From: Bacteroides sp. M10
GTDB lineage: Bacteria; Bacteroidota; Bacteroidia; Bacteroidales; Bacteroidaceae
Direction: 5' to 3'
Length of the DNA stretch: 64,000 nucleotides
Assembly (NCBI RefSeq): GCF_014334015.1
Contig: NZ_CP060488.1
Location: 3,616,501 to 3,680,500, forward strand
Positions 1 through 8,004 of this stretch are shown here, piece after piece. Below the pieces are notes generated by a model. It did not search any database, was not told where the DNA came from, and worked only from the letters and a program-made list of their open reading frames with translations. Position numbers and translations under genes: made by a program. Within the stretch, counting starts at the first letter, position 1; the number at the start of each line of letters is the position of its first letter.

Positions 1-489
1 GTTGCAGGTGGTATAGCGCTTCCGCCGATGCGTTGCGTCATCTGGAATGCATTGGACAGGCGGGAAGATTTTAAAGATATAACGATTGTTTACGGAGCCA
101 AGTCTGTTAACGACCTGGTATATAAAGAAGAGCTGAAAGAATGGGAAAACCGTCCGGATGTCAATCTGATAACTACGGTTGATCCCGGGGGGGAGACTCC
201 CGACTGGACAGGAAAAGTCGGTTTTGTACCTTCGGTGCTTGAGGCTGCTGCACCTGCCAGTGCAGATACTGTGGCAATAGTTTGCGGACCTCCGGTGATG
301 ATAAAGTTCACTTTTCCTGTATTGGAGAAGTTAGGCTTTGCCGATGAGAATATTTATACCACCCTGGAGAACCGGATGAAATGTGGTGTTGGAAAATGTG
401 GACGGTGTAATGTCGGGAAGTTGTATGTCTGCAAAGACGGTCCCGTATTTACCAAAGCCCAGTTGAGTGATATACCTCCTGAATACTAA
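1..489 (+). CDS. FAD/NAD(P)-binding Fe-S oxidoreductase subunit (sulfhydrogenase gamma / AsrB / PyrK-like), 5' truncated
   Basis: The reading frame is open from the first base, so the start lies upstream of the window; 162 codons are visible. The fragment opens inside the nucleotide-binding fold (VAGGIALPPMR), contains a CGPPVM motif, and ends with a four-cysteine cluster in the spacing of the [2Fe-2S] site of dihydroorotate dehydrogenase electron-transfer subunits (KCGVGKCGRCNVGKLYVC). Relatives are the gamma subunits of NAD(P)-linked sulfhydrogenases and anaerobic sulfite reductase subunit B. They pass electrons between NAD(P)H and a partner enzyme through FAD and the cluster. The partner genes would lie to the left and are not visible, so the substrate stays open. 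Confidence 0.85.
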   Translation, partial: VAGGIALPPMRCVIWNALDRREDFKDITIVYGAKSVNDLVYKEELKEWENRPDVNLITTVDPGGETPDWTGKVGFVPSVLEAAAPASADTVAIVCGPPVMIKFTFPVLEKLGFADENIYTTLENRMKCGVGKCGRCNVGKLYVCKDGPVFTKAQLSDIPPEY

Positions 490-627
490 TGATAAGGTAT
501 TCAAGGATTAAAATATTGTGTTTTCCGTTGTGAAACGGGAGTTACGTCGTATAAAAGCAAGGATATATACCGAAGTGATTTCAGGCAAATAATATCCGCC
601 GATTGTTTTTATATGGTGATGAGGAAT

Positions 628-685
628 GCCCAATGGGATTAACTTTCATGTGTGTCTAAATTTTATAATGGTTTCACCATTGGGC
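628..685 (+). repeat. 9-bp inverted repeat in the leader of the OadB-like operon
   Basis: GCCCAATGG (628-636) and CCATTGGGC (677-685) are perfect inverted repeats separated by 40 nt and followed by a T-rich stretch. They flank a possible GTG start at 652, which argues that this start is not the real one and that the region is a structured leader or attenuator. Confidence 0.4.
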
Positions 686-735
686 GCCTCTTCTTTATTT
701 TGAATATGATTGTACAACCTAATTTTTATATTACT

Positions 736-1167
736 ATGATTCATTTATTACTGTCTACTTTTGCGATGATGGGGCTTACTTTCCTCATCGGTTTTTTTGT
801 CGCTGCGGTCATTAAGTTGATTGCCTATGCGGCTGATTCATTTGACTTTTATAGTTCCCACCGTTTGGAGCTACTCCGGTTACGACGCTGGCGGCAGCAT
901 CGGCAGAAGGTGGAAAGATTAGTCCGGCAGATACCTATTGCAGATGAAGATGCTTTAGGTGATTCTCGTGAAGACTACAGTAAGGGGATTGACAGGAACT
1001 TCACCGGTTACTCTGGCTATTATCATGGCGTGAGTCCGGGAGCTTCGGAAAATAATTTAATGAATTACTATTATTCACAGGATACTCGTGAATTCTTTCT
1101 GCGGGAAGAAGAGCAGGCACATGTCAATAAGAAGAACTCAAAGAAACTTACTAACAACAAACAATAA
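736..1167 (+). CDS. Small membrane protein upstream of OadB-like gene (possible OadG-like subunit)
   Basis: This is a protein of about 143 residues with one hydrophobic segment near the N terminus (about residues 3-32) followed by a strongly basic stretch and a polar, tyrosine-rich tail. Alternative starts are ATG 706 and GTG 652; I prefer 736 or 706 because the GTG lies inside an inverted repeat. The stop is 14 nt before the OadB-like gene, so the two are probably co-transcribed. A single-pass small protein next to a decarboxylase beta subunit is the usual place for the gamma subunit (OadG), but sequence similarity is too weak to claim it. The function is not recognised. Confidence 0.55.
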   Translation: MIHLLLSTFAMMGLTFLIGFFVAAVIKLIAYAADSFDFYSSHRLELLRLRRWRQHRQKVERLVRQIPIADEDALGDSREDYSKGIDRNFTGYSGYYHGVSPGASENNLMNYYYSQDTREFFLREEEQAHVNKKNSKKLTNNKQ

Positions 1168-1181
1168 AAGGAAACTAATTT

Positions 1182-2396
1182 ATGGAAAATATAGATTTTG
1201 CTACCTTATTTCAAGGTATTGGTACAATGATGGCAAGCGGATGGGTACTTGCTTCTGCAAGAGTTTTTTTGGCACTACTCGGTCTGTTACTGATCTATTT
1301 AGGTTGGAAAGGTATTCTCGAACCTATGGTGATGATCCCTATGGGACTGGGAATGGTAGCTATCAACTGTGGAACACTGATGATGCCCGACGGCACACTG
1401 GGTAACCTCTTTCTTGATCCGATGCTTTCAGATACGGATCAATTAATGAATACCATGCAGATAGATTTCCTGCAACCTGTTTACACTCTGACGTTTAGTA
1501 ATGGGCTCATAGCCTGCTTTGTCTTTATGGGTATCGGGGCGCTTTTGGATGTTGGATTCCTGCTTCAGAAACCATTTGCAAGTATATTTCTTGCTCTGTG
1601 TGCAGAACTGGGCACTTTCCTGACAGTTCCTATTGCTTCCGCTCTCGGCCTGACTCTCAAAGAAAGTGCATCAGTGGCTATGGTAGGTGGAGCAGACGGA
1701 CCGATGGTATTGTTTACTTCACTGGCATTGGCAAAGCATTTGTTTGTGCCTATTACGGTGGTTGCCTATCTTTATTTAGGATTGACGTATGGAGGCTATC
1801 CTTACCTTGTGAAGCTGCTGGTTCCCAAACGTTTCCGTGCTATTAAGATGGTGACAAAGAAAGCTCCGAAGAATTACGATGCCAAAGTGAAACTGGCTTT
1901 CTCTGCTGTTCTTTGTGCTATTCTCTGTTTCTTATTCCCGGTAGCTTCTCCTTTGTTCTTCTCTTTGTTCCTGGGGGTTGCTGTTCGTGAGTCGGGTATG
2001 AAACATATTTATGATTTTGTGAGTGGTCCGTTGCTTTATGGATCGACTTTTATGTTGGGCGTGTTGCTGGGTGTACTTTGTGATGCACATCTGCTGCTCG
2101 ATCCGAAGATATTGAAACTATTAGTATTAGGCATCGTAGCATTATTACTTTCCGGTATCGGAGGAATAATCGGAGGATATATCATGTATATTATTAAACG
2201 GGGTAATTACAATCCGGTCATCGGTATTGCGGCTGTTAGCTGTGTGCCGACTACCGCAAAGGTTGCACAAAAGATTGTAAGCAAAGATAATCCGGACTCA
2301 TTCGTCTTGGGAGATGCCTTGGGAGCTAATATCTCGGGAGTAATTACTTCGGCTATTATTACAGGTATTTATATTACGGTGATTCCTTATTTATAA
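1182..2396 (+). CDS. Na+-transporting decarboxylase beta subunit homologue (OadB/MmdB family)
   Basis: A 404-residue multi-spanning membrane protein. It carries the family signature GGADGP (the conserved Asp region of OadB) in the middle and, near the C terminus, a stretch resembling NP-x-IG-x-A-x-VS-x-VP followed by LGANISGVITSA, both typical of OadB. In the family this subunit couples decarboxylation of a carboxybiotin intermediate to Na+ export across the inner membrane. Neither the carboxyltransferase alpha subunit nor a biotin carrier is in the window, so the partner is encoded elsewhere. Upstream sits a one-span small protein; downstream is a hairpin terminator. Confidence 0.85.
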   Translation: MENIDFATLFQGIGTMMASGWVLASARVFLALLGLLLIYLGWKGILEPMVMIPMGLGMVAINCGTLMMPDGTLGNLFLDPMLSDTDQLMNTMQIDFLQPVYTLTFSNGLIACFVFMGIGALLDVGFLLQKPFASIFLALCAELGTFLTVPIASALGLTLKESASVAMVGGADGPMVLFTSLALAKHLFVPITVVAYLYLGLTYGGYPYLVKLLVPKRFRAIKMVTKKAPKNYDAKVKLAFSAVLCAILCFLFPVASPLFFSLFLGVAVRESGMKHIYDFVSGPLLYGSTFMLGVLLGVLCDAHLLLDPKILKLLVLGIVALLLSGIGGIIGGYIMYIIKRGNYNPVIGIAAVSCVPTTAKVAQKIVSKDNPDSFVLGDALGANISGVITSAIITGIYITVIPYL

Positions 2397-2446
2397 ATAA
2401 AGGTATAGCAGTTTTTCTTGATACCGCTGGTGGTAATGCAAAATAG

Positions 2447-2490
2447 AAATGGTGAACAAAAGGCTTAAAGCTGTATGTTCACCATTTTTT
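2447..2490 (+). terminator. Intrinsic terminator after the OadB-like gene
   Basis: AAATGGTGAACA (2447-2458) pairs with TGTTCACCATTT (2476-2487) and the right arm runs into a T tract. It lies between convergent genes and fits termination of the plus-strand operon. Confidence 0.75.
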
Positions 2491-2514
2491 AGTATATAGT
2501 AGACAGGCTATAAT

Positions 2515-3270
2515 TTACATTCCTCTATATAAAGCCTCCACTGTTTCTTTGACTCTTCGCACGGAAGTCACATTTCGTTCGTATTCGTTGATATGTACTG
2601 TTCCTCCCATTGAGACAACTTCATTTCTGAATTTCATTTCACTTTGAATACTTTCGCGTGCCGAGAAATGAAACTCATTGATTCCGGTTTCTGCCGCAAT
2701 TCGCGCAATATTATTTTCATTTACTCCACAGCCGGCAAGTAACGTAATTCTTCCCGCAGCCAGTCCTTGCAATTCTTTTAAAAGACCGATACCTTGTTCA
2801 GCCGTAGGTTGCTGCCCGGAAGTCAGAATACGGTTACATCCCAGCTCTATGATCTCCTCCAATGCCTTTTGAGGATTACTACATACGTCGAATGCCCGGT
2901 GGAAGGTGACTGACAGCCCTTTAGAGGCTTCCATTAGAATCTGCATTGATGTCAAGTCTACTTCGCCGTCTGCTGTCAGGCAACCGAATACGACTCCGTC
3001 TGCCCCCAATTTCCGTGCGATTTCGATGTCTTTCAGCATTGTTCTGATTTCCATATCCGAATAAAGGAAATCTCCTCCACGTGGCCGGATAATAACATGC
3101 AGGCGGGTATGAGCCAATACTTCTCTTGCGATGGCTATTTCACCATAGGAAGGGGTTGTCCCGCCTTCCGGTATTCCGGCACATAATTCCACGCGGTTGG
3201 CACCACCTTCCTGTGCAGCCAGGCAGCTTTCCACTGAATTCGTACAAATCTCAATTTGATACTTTTCCAT
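2515..3270 (-). CDS. cutC: CutC family protein
   Basis: A 251-residue protein covering the full length of the CutC family, a TIM-barrel protein. Recognisable stretches are the N-terminal EICTNSVESCLAAQEGGANR, the RPRGGDFLYS motif, and TFHRAFDV. CutC was named for copper homeostasis in E. coli, but a direct copper role has been questioned and the enzymatic activity is unknown. The gene is downstream of rny on the same strand but separated by a strong terminator, so it is probably transcribed on its own. Confidence 0.9.
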   Translation of the reverse strand: MEKYQIEICTNSVESCLAAQEGGANRVELCAGIPEGGTTPSYGEIAIAREVLAHTRLHVIIRPRGGDFLYSDMEIRTMLKDIEIARKLGADGVVFGCLTADGEVDLTSMQILMEASKGLSVTFHRAFDVCSNPQKALEEIIELGCNRILTSGQQPTAEQGIGLLKELQGLAAGRITLLAGCGVNENNIARIAAETGINEFHFSARESIQSEMKFRNEVVSMGGTVHINEYERNVTSVRRVKETVEALYRGM

Positions 3271-3281
3271 AGTCGTATACT

Positions 3282-3306
3282 AAAAAAGGGCGAATTTCTT
3301 CGCCCT
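3282..3306 (-). terminator. Intrinsic terminator of rny
   Basis: On the minus strand AGGGCGAA, a four-base loop and TTCGCCCT are followed directly by a run of T. It sits just beyond the rny stop codon. Confidence 0.9.
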
Positions 3307-3334
3307 TATATGAATCTTCTTTTGAATGGTTTCT

Positions 3335-4870
3335 TTATTTAGCGAAACTAACCGCACGTGTTTCACGAATGACGGTAATCTTCACTTGTCCCGGATAAGT
3401 CATTTCATCCTGGATCTTCTTAGCGATTTCGCCTGACAGGCTTTCTGTCTGCTTGTCGTCAATCTTATCCGCACCAACGATAACGCGGAGTTCGCGCCCT
3501 GCCTGGATAGCATAAGTCTTTGTTACACCCGGATAAGCCATAGCCAGTTGTTCGAGATCGTTCAGACGCTTGATGTAAGCCTCTACGATTTCGCGGCGTG
3601 CACCCGGACGTGCACCGGAGATGGCGTCACATACCTGTACGATAGGAGCCAGCAAGCTGGTCATTTCCGTTTCGTCGTGGTGAGCACCGATAGCGTTGCA
3701 AATATCCGGTTTTTCTTTGTACTTCTCGGCAAGTTTCATACCCAGCAATGCATGCGGCAATTCCGGTTCTTCATCAGGCACTTTACCGATATCATGCAGC
3801 AAACCTGCACGTTTCGCTTTCTTCGGGTTCAATCCCAGTTCAGATGCCATCACAGCACAAAGATTGGCTGTTTCACGTGCATGCTGCAACAAGTTCTGAC
3901 CATAAGAAGAACGATATTTCATCTTACCGATGATACGGATCAATTCAGGATGCAGACCGTGGATACCCAAGTCGATGGTTGTACGTTTACCGGTTTCGAT
4001 AATTTCTTCTTCCACCTGTTTGCGAACTTTAGCCACCACTTCCTCGATACGAGCCGGATGGATACGTCCGTCGGTCACAAGCTGATGCAGTGCCAAACGG
4101 GCAATTTCACGGCGAACCGGGTCGAAGGCAGAAAGAACAATAGCTTCCGGAGTGTCGTCAACAACGATTTCAACGCCGGTAGCAGCTTCCAAAGCACGGA
4201 TGTTACGTCCTTCACGTCCGATAATACGTCCTTTGATTTCATCTGATTCAATATGGAATACCGTAACAGAGTTCTCGATGGCAGTTTCCGTAGCTACCCG
4301 TTGGATAGACTGGATAACGATACGTTTCGCTTCTTTGCTGGCAGTTAACTTAGCATCATCCATAATGTCATTAATGAATGATTGTGCCTGTGTTTTAGCT
4401 TCTTCTTTCAGTGATTCTACCAGACGTTCTTTGGCCTCTTCGGCAGACAATCCGGAGATTGCTTCCAGTTTATCGATTTCCTGCTGTTGCAGTTTATCGA
4501 GTTCATCTTTTTTCTTATCAACAATGACAAGTTGCGCTTCCAGGTTCTCTTTTACCGCTTCGGCTTCCATCTTTTTGCGTTGGATTTCTTCCTGACGCTG
4601 GCTAAGAACCATTTCGCGTTGTTTCAGTTTGTTTTCCGCTTGCTGAATCTTCTGATTCCGCAATGCTACCTCTTTTTCAAGATCTGCTTTTTTATTCAGG
4701 AATTTCTCCTTCACTTCCAGCAGCTTGTTTTTCTTAATTACTTCCGCTTCTGTCTCTGCTTCTTTCAGGACATTATCGTATTTGGATTTCAGTACATACC
4801 GGAATAGTATATATGAAAGGATTCCTCCTACGATGAAGCAAGCAATTGCTGTTGCTATTATTGCTATCAT
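3335..4870 (-). CDS. rny: Ribonuclease Y
   Basis: A 511-residue membrane-anchored endoribonuclease that starts mRNA decay. The order of parts matches the family: an N-terminal membrane helix (about residues 3-24), a long coiled coil (about 30-160), a KH RNA-binding domain with the GxxG-type loop IIGREGRN (216-223), and an HD phosphohydrolase domain with LLHDIGK, where the metal-binding pair is H359-D360. The length is normal for RNase Y (about 520). It follows zapA on the same strand, separated by a large hairpin. Confidence 0.97.
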   Translation of the reverse strand: MIAIIATAIACFIVGGILSYILFRYVLKSKYDNVLKEAETEAEVIKKNKLLEVKEKFLNKKADLEKEVALRNQKIQQAENKLKQREMVLSQRQEEIQRKKMEAEAVKENLEAQLVIVDKKKDELDKLQQQEIDKLEAISGLSAEEAKERLVESLKEEAKTQAQSFINDIMDDAKLTASKEAKRIVIQSIQRVATETAIENSVTVFHIESDEIKGRIIGREGRNIRALEAATGVEIVVDDTPEAIVLSAFDPVRREIARLALHQLVTDGRIHPARIEEVVAKVRKQVEEEIIETGKRTTIDLGIHGLHPELIRIIGKMKYRSSYGQNLLQHARETANLCAVMASELGLNPKKAKRAGLLHDIGKVPDEEPELPHALLGMKLAEKYKEKPDICNAIGAHHDETEMTSLLAPIVQVCDAISGARPGARREIVEAYIKRLNDLEQLAMAYPGVTKTYAIQAGRELRVIVGADKIDDKQTESLSGEIAKKIQDEMTYPGQVKITVIRETRAVSFAK

Positions 4871-4892
4871 TCTACATTTAATTTAAGTATAT

Positions 4893-4954
4893 AAATAAAA
4901 ACGCACCGCCAAATATCAAAGCATGTATCTTTGCTTGGATATTGTGCAGTGCGT
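4893..4954 (-). terminator. Long terminator-like hairpin between zapA and rny
   Basis: On the minus strand ACGCACTGC (4954-4946) pairs with the segment complementary to 4901-4909, with inner pairings of AATATC with GATATT and AAGCA with TGCTT. The structure is about 54 nt and is followed by TTTTTATTT, directly ahead of the rny start codon. It could end the zapA transcript, act as a cis-regulatory element for rny, or be the 3' end of a small RNA. Only about 30 nt remain between the U tract and the rny ATG. Confidence 0.65.
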
Positions 4955-4993
4955 GGTTGTTTTATCTCTTATCAGTGAATAGCCGGTCGGGAT

Positions 4994-5284
4994 TTATTCC
5001 TCCTTAAAATAATCCTCCAGCAATTCTGTCAGTTCTTTTACCTTCTCCACATAGGGGCTGGTATCATTACGTTGCATCAATTGCAGTCTCTCTAATGAGA
5101 ACTGATAGGCTACCATGGCAATAATTTTCTCCGGTTCCAGGTTCTTATAAACCTCCCGGTACTTATTAAGCCTGACATTTACCTGCTTGGCGGCTTCCCG
5201 TACCATTTGTTCTTCCTCACGGTTGATGGTTAACGGATAGTTTGAATCTGCTATCTGCAGGTTTATCTTTATTTTATCGTTCAT
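4994..5284 (-). CDS. zapA: Cell division protein ZapA
   Basis: A 96-residue protein with the ZapA pattern: an N-terminal beta region ending in SNYPLTINREEEQMVREAAKQ, then a long helix expected to form a coiled coil. ZapA binds and bundles FtsZ filaments at the division site in the cytoplasm. It follows the small coiled-coil gene by 11 nt, so the two probably form an operon. Confidence 0.9.
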   Translation of the reverse strand: MNDKIKINLQIADSNYPLTINREEEQMVREAAKQVNVRLNKYREVYKNLEPEKIIAMVAYQFSLERLQLMQRNDTSPYVEKVKELTELLEDYFKEE

Positions 5285-5295
5285 ACATCTTCTTC

Positions 5296-5589
5296 TTATT
5301 CATTCAACAAAGCGATGCATTTATCGACTTCACGCACTAATTTTGACAATCGCAGCTTCGTCTCTTTTACGTCGCTGCCGTTAAGGCTGATTGCCGTAGC
5401 TGTTTTTAGGTTTGTATAGCTGACTTCCAATTCATCGTATTGAGCTTGTACCTTCTCGTTTTTTAGCTTTTCATTATCGAGAAGCTTTTTCAATTCGGCA
5501 TTTTCACGCTTTAGTTCATCGTGCAAATAAATCAAATGCCGGAGTTGCGTTTCAAAGGAATTCAATAACTTTTTTTCTTCTTCTGTCAT
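5296..5589 (-). CDS. Small coiled-coil protein upstream of zapA
   Basis: A protein of about 97 residues from ATG 5589 (MTEEEKK); an earlier ATG at 5610 is possible. Residues 5-70 form a continuous charged heptad pattern expected to be a coiled coil. No catalytic motif is visible. The tight 11-nt linkage to zapA and the similar architecture suggest a role connected with division, but this is inference. Confidence 0.7.
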   Translation of the reverse strand: MTEEEKKLLNSFETQLRHLIYLHDELKRENAELKKLLDNEKLKNEKVQAQYDELEVSYTNLKTATAISLNGSDVKETKLRLSKLVREVDKCIALLNE

Positions 5590-5748
5590 CACTACACCAA
5601 AATTGTACACAAAAATACGATTAACTCTGATATTACAAAAACTTTTTATGAGAAAATGTTCTTTTTAGCCTAAATTAGCCATGAACGGAGGGGAAAGTAG
5701 AGTATTGCATAGGAAGTAAGTGCCGACTGCTTTTATAATATAAGGTAT

Positions 5749-5807
5749 ATATGAAAGGGGTTTCAATCCTTTCATATTCTGTTTTCAGCCTTTCCATATT
5801 TTGTTCC
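5749..5807. promoter_or_regulatory. Candidate operator ahead of the 6-20 kb operon
   Basis: The 380-nt divergent gap (5590-5970) has no convincing gene. It contains a perfect 10-bp inverted repeat, ATATGAAAGG (5749-5758) and CCTTTCATAT (5768-5777), followed by a near-copy of the right arm, CCTTTCCATATTTTGTT (from 5789). This looks like a binding site for a dimeric regulator. The regulator itself is not encoded next to the operon. Confidence 0.45.
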
Positions 5808-5908
5808 TTCTCTCTATTTACAGCTCAAACCGGCTCTTTTAATAGCATTTTGAACAATTTTTGTCCTTTATTGATTTGTCATTTTCCTTCTTTGCTGATA
5901 AATACCAG

Positions 5909-5916
5909 TATGTTTG
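5909..5916 (+). promoter_or_regulatory. Possible -7 box of the 6-20 kb operon
   Basis: TATGTTTG matches the Bacteroides TAnnTTTG -7 consensus and lies 54 nt before the first start codon. No TTTG is found at the usual 19-21 nt spacing upstream, so the assignment is weak. Confidence 0.4.
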
Positions 5917-5970
5917 CGTACCAAACTAACGGACTCATATTATAAACATAAATATTTGTATTATCTAACC

Positions 5971-7059
5971 ATGAAAAAGTATTATTTACTATCTCTTGTG
6001 GCAGCTTCTTTGATGGGAGCAACTTGTATTCAATGTACTTCTCCGAAACAAAAAGGTGGTGAGAATGCTCTTCCGCAGAAGTGCGAATTGTTTGCAAATT
6101 TACCGGATTGTTGTCCGACACCGGACGGAATGGCTATCGCTCCTAATGGAGATTTGATTCTGGCCTGTCCGAATTTTGCAGATATCACACAGCCTGCTTG
6201 TCTGATGCGCATCACCAAAAATGGCGAGATTACGAAATGGATGGATGTTCCGGTATTGGAAGAAACCGGCTGGGCTTCTCCGATGGGGATTGCCTTTAAT
6301 GAAGAGGGTGATCTGTTTATTTGCGACAATCAAGGTTGGAGTGGAGCAGAGAAAGCACAGAATAAAGGACGTGTTCTTCGTCTGAAGTTTGAAAACGACC
6401 AATTAAAAGAAACAATCACTGTGGCATCCGGTATGGAGCATCCTAACGGTCTGCGTATCCGCAACGGGAAACTGTACGTCACCCAGAGTTCATTATCGCA
6501 GATAAAAGATCCTTCGGGATTGTTGGTCAGCGGGGTATATTGCTTTGATATGAATGACCGTGATGTGGCAGTGACTAATACATTAGAAGATAAAAACCTT
6601 ATTACTACCGTTATCACAAAGAACCCAGAAGTACAATACGGACTGGATGGAATTGTTTTCAACGAAGCGGGCGACCTCTTTGTAGGAAACTTCGGTGACG
6701 GCGCTGTTCACCGCATAAAGATGGATGTGGAAGGGAATGTACTTACTAATGACGTATGGGCAAAAGATACCACCCAGTTGCGTACCACGGACGGAATGTG
6801 TATAGACGATAAAGGTAATATCTGGGTAGCGGATTTCTCGGCGAATGCAGTTGCACGCATTGATAAAGACGGAAAAATTCAGCGTATTGCTCAAAGCCCT
6901 GACTGCGACGGAAGTGACGGAGGTCTGGATCAGCCGGGCGAACCTATCGTATGGAACGGACAAGTGATTGTGTCCTGCTTCGATTTGGTGACCGGACCGG
7001 ATAAGGTAAACACGAAACATGACAAGCCTTTCACATTGGCTAAGTTGTCTTTAGAATAA
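5971..7059 (+). CDS. Exported SMP-30/gluconolactonase-like beta-propeller protein
   Basis: A 362-residue protein from ATG 5971. The N terminus (MKKYYLLSLVAASLMGATC) is a signal peptide, possibly of lipoprotein type with cysteine at residue 19. The rest has repeated units such as PDGMAIAPNGDLILAC, LDGIVFNEAGDLFVGNF and TDGMCIDDKGNIWVADF, typical of the six-bladed SMP-30/LRE propeller. The family includes lactonases; a lactone substrate here is inference. It opens a long same-strand gene train and is 51 nt upstream of the first membrane protein. Confidence 0.85.
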   Translation: MKKYYLLSLVAASLMGATCIQCTSPKQKGGENALPQKCELFANLPDCCPTPDGMAIAPNGDLILACPNFADITQPACLMRITKNGEITKWMDVPVLEETGWASPMGIAFNEEGDLFICDNQGWSGAEKAQNKGRVLRLKFENDQLKETITVASGMEHPNGLRIRNGKLYVTQSSLSQIKDPSGLLVSGVYCFDMNDRDVAVTNTLEDKNLITTVITKNPEVQYGLDGIVFNEAGDLFVGNFGDGAVHRIKMDVEGNVLTNDVWAKDTTQLRTTDGMCIDDKGNIWVADFSANAVARIDKDGKIQRIAQSPDCDGSDGGLDQPGEPIVWNGQVIVSCFDLVTGPDKVNTKHDKPFTLAKLSLE

Positions 7060-7110
7060 ATAAACAACCCCGAACTACTATTATAAACCTAAAAACACAT
7101 TATCAATTAT

Positions 7111-7482
7111 ATGAAACAATATCTATCGACCTTTGCCGGCTCTGCCATCTGTGGTGGATTTGCTTTTGGCATTTGGCCGGAACTTTGGAAGACATACGGT
7201 CTGATGGGAGGCTGGTTGGCGGCCACACTGATTATCGGCATTATGTGGTATATGAACCATTATCATGGAGCTATTCTGAATCCTCCGGGAAAAATATGGC
7301 TGGATCAGGGCTGGTGTATCGGCTCTGCCGGAATTGCCTGGGGAATTGTCCGCTTTCAAGGCGATATCACTAACTTCTTTTATGCAGTACCTACCTTAAT
7401 CTGTTGTCTGATAGGAGGTGCCTTGGCAGGAATATTAGTATGGAAAATCCGTTCGTGCGATTGTGCCCGGAAGATAAATTAA
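7111..7482 (+). CDS. Lin0368-type small membrane protein, copy 1
   Basis: A 123-residue protein with about four hydrophobic segments and the motif YGLMGGWLAATLIIGIMWYMNH. It resembles the Lin0368 family, annotated as a putative glycerol/polyol transporter subunit by its presence in polyol operons of Firmicutes; no transport function is proven by sequence. It stops 13 nt before a longer paralogue, so the two may form a heteromeric carrier supplying the downstream kinase. Confidence 0.75.
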   Translation: MKQYLSTFAGSAICGGFAFGIWPELWKTYGLMGGWLAATLIIGIMWYMNHYHGAILNPPGKIWLDQGWCIGSAGIAWGIVRFQGDITNFFYAVPTLICCLIGGALAGILVWKIRSCDCARKIN

Positions 7483-7495
7483 GGAGGAAAGAACA

Positions 7496-7975
7496 ATGAG
7501 CGAATGGTTACAGACCTATAATGAATTCTTTGGCATGTATCATGCCGGAATCATCACATCTATTTTCGGAGCTTTTGCCGTCACCTTTACCGTGTTGATG
7601 AGTTGGCCTAAATTAGTAAAGGACTTTGGTCCGATAGGTGGATTTATGGCAGCTGCTCTTATTATCGGTACTTTTTGGGTGGTCAATCACAAACTGCCCG
7701 GCTTTGGTTTCTCCACCGGACTGTTGAATGACGCCGACGGTCTGCCAATGCAATTCTGCCTGATTCATCAGGGAAATCGGGGTAGTGCTCCTTGGGTAGA
7801 TATGGGATGGGCGATTGCGATGGGCTTCATTCTGGCCGACGTACTTTGCGCACCGAAAGGGACACGCGGCGGACTGCTGAAAGAAGCCTTCCCCCGTTGG
7901 CTGGTGATTATCCTCGGAGGTATCGTAGGTGGTATTTTCGTCGGACTTACCGGATACACGAATGCGGCACTCTGA
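7496..7975 (+). CDS. Lin0368-type small membrane protein, copy 2
   Basis: A 159-residue membrane protein similar in plan to the preceding gene. It has the matching segment FGPIGGFMAAALIIGTFWVVNH and a C-terminal glycine-rich helix (GGIVGGIFVGLTGYTNAAL). An AAGGAGG-like Shine-Dalgarno stands close before its start (near 7482). A central loop of about 35 residues distinguishes it from copy 1. As a pair with copy 1 it is the only transporter candidate within the operon. The substrate is unknown. Confidence 0.75.
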   Translation: MSEWLQTYNEFFGMYHAGIITSIFGAFAVTFTVLMSWPKLVKDFGPIGGFMAAALIIGTFWVVNHKLPGFGFSTGLLNDADGLPMQFCLIHQGNRGSAPWVDMGWAIAMGFILADVLCAPKGTRGGLLKEAFPRWLVIILGGIVGGIFVGLTGYTNAAL

Positions 7976-8004
7976 TCCTATTAATTGAAAAAGAAAAAGA
8001 GATT

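Noticed and set aside
3548..4246. A 232-codon open frame on the plus strand opposite rny
   Set aside because: It lies wholly within the rny gene on the other strand, has no recognisable motif and a cysteine/phenylalanine-rich composition typical of antisense reading of a coding gene.
4893..4954. 6S RNA between zapA and rny
   Set aside because: In proteobacteria 6S RNA follows zapA, but the whole gap here is about 120 nt, too short for a normal 6S RNA of about 180-200 nt, and the hairpin lacks a visible large central bulge. I kept only the hairpin call.
5751..5945. Small 64-codon frame in the gap before the propeller operon
   Set aside because: It starts inside the palindrome, is low-complexity Ser/Phe/Leu and overlaps the promoter region of the downstream gene.
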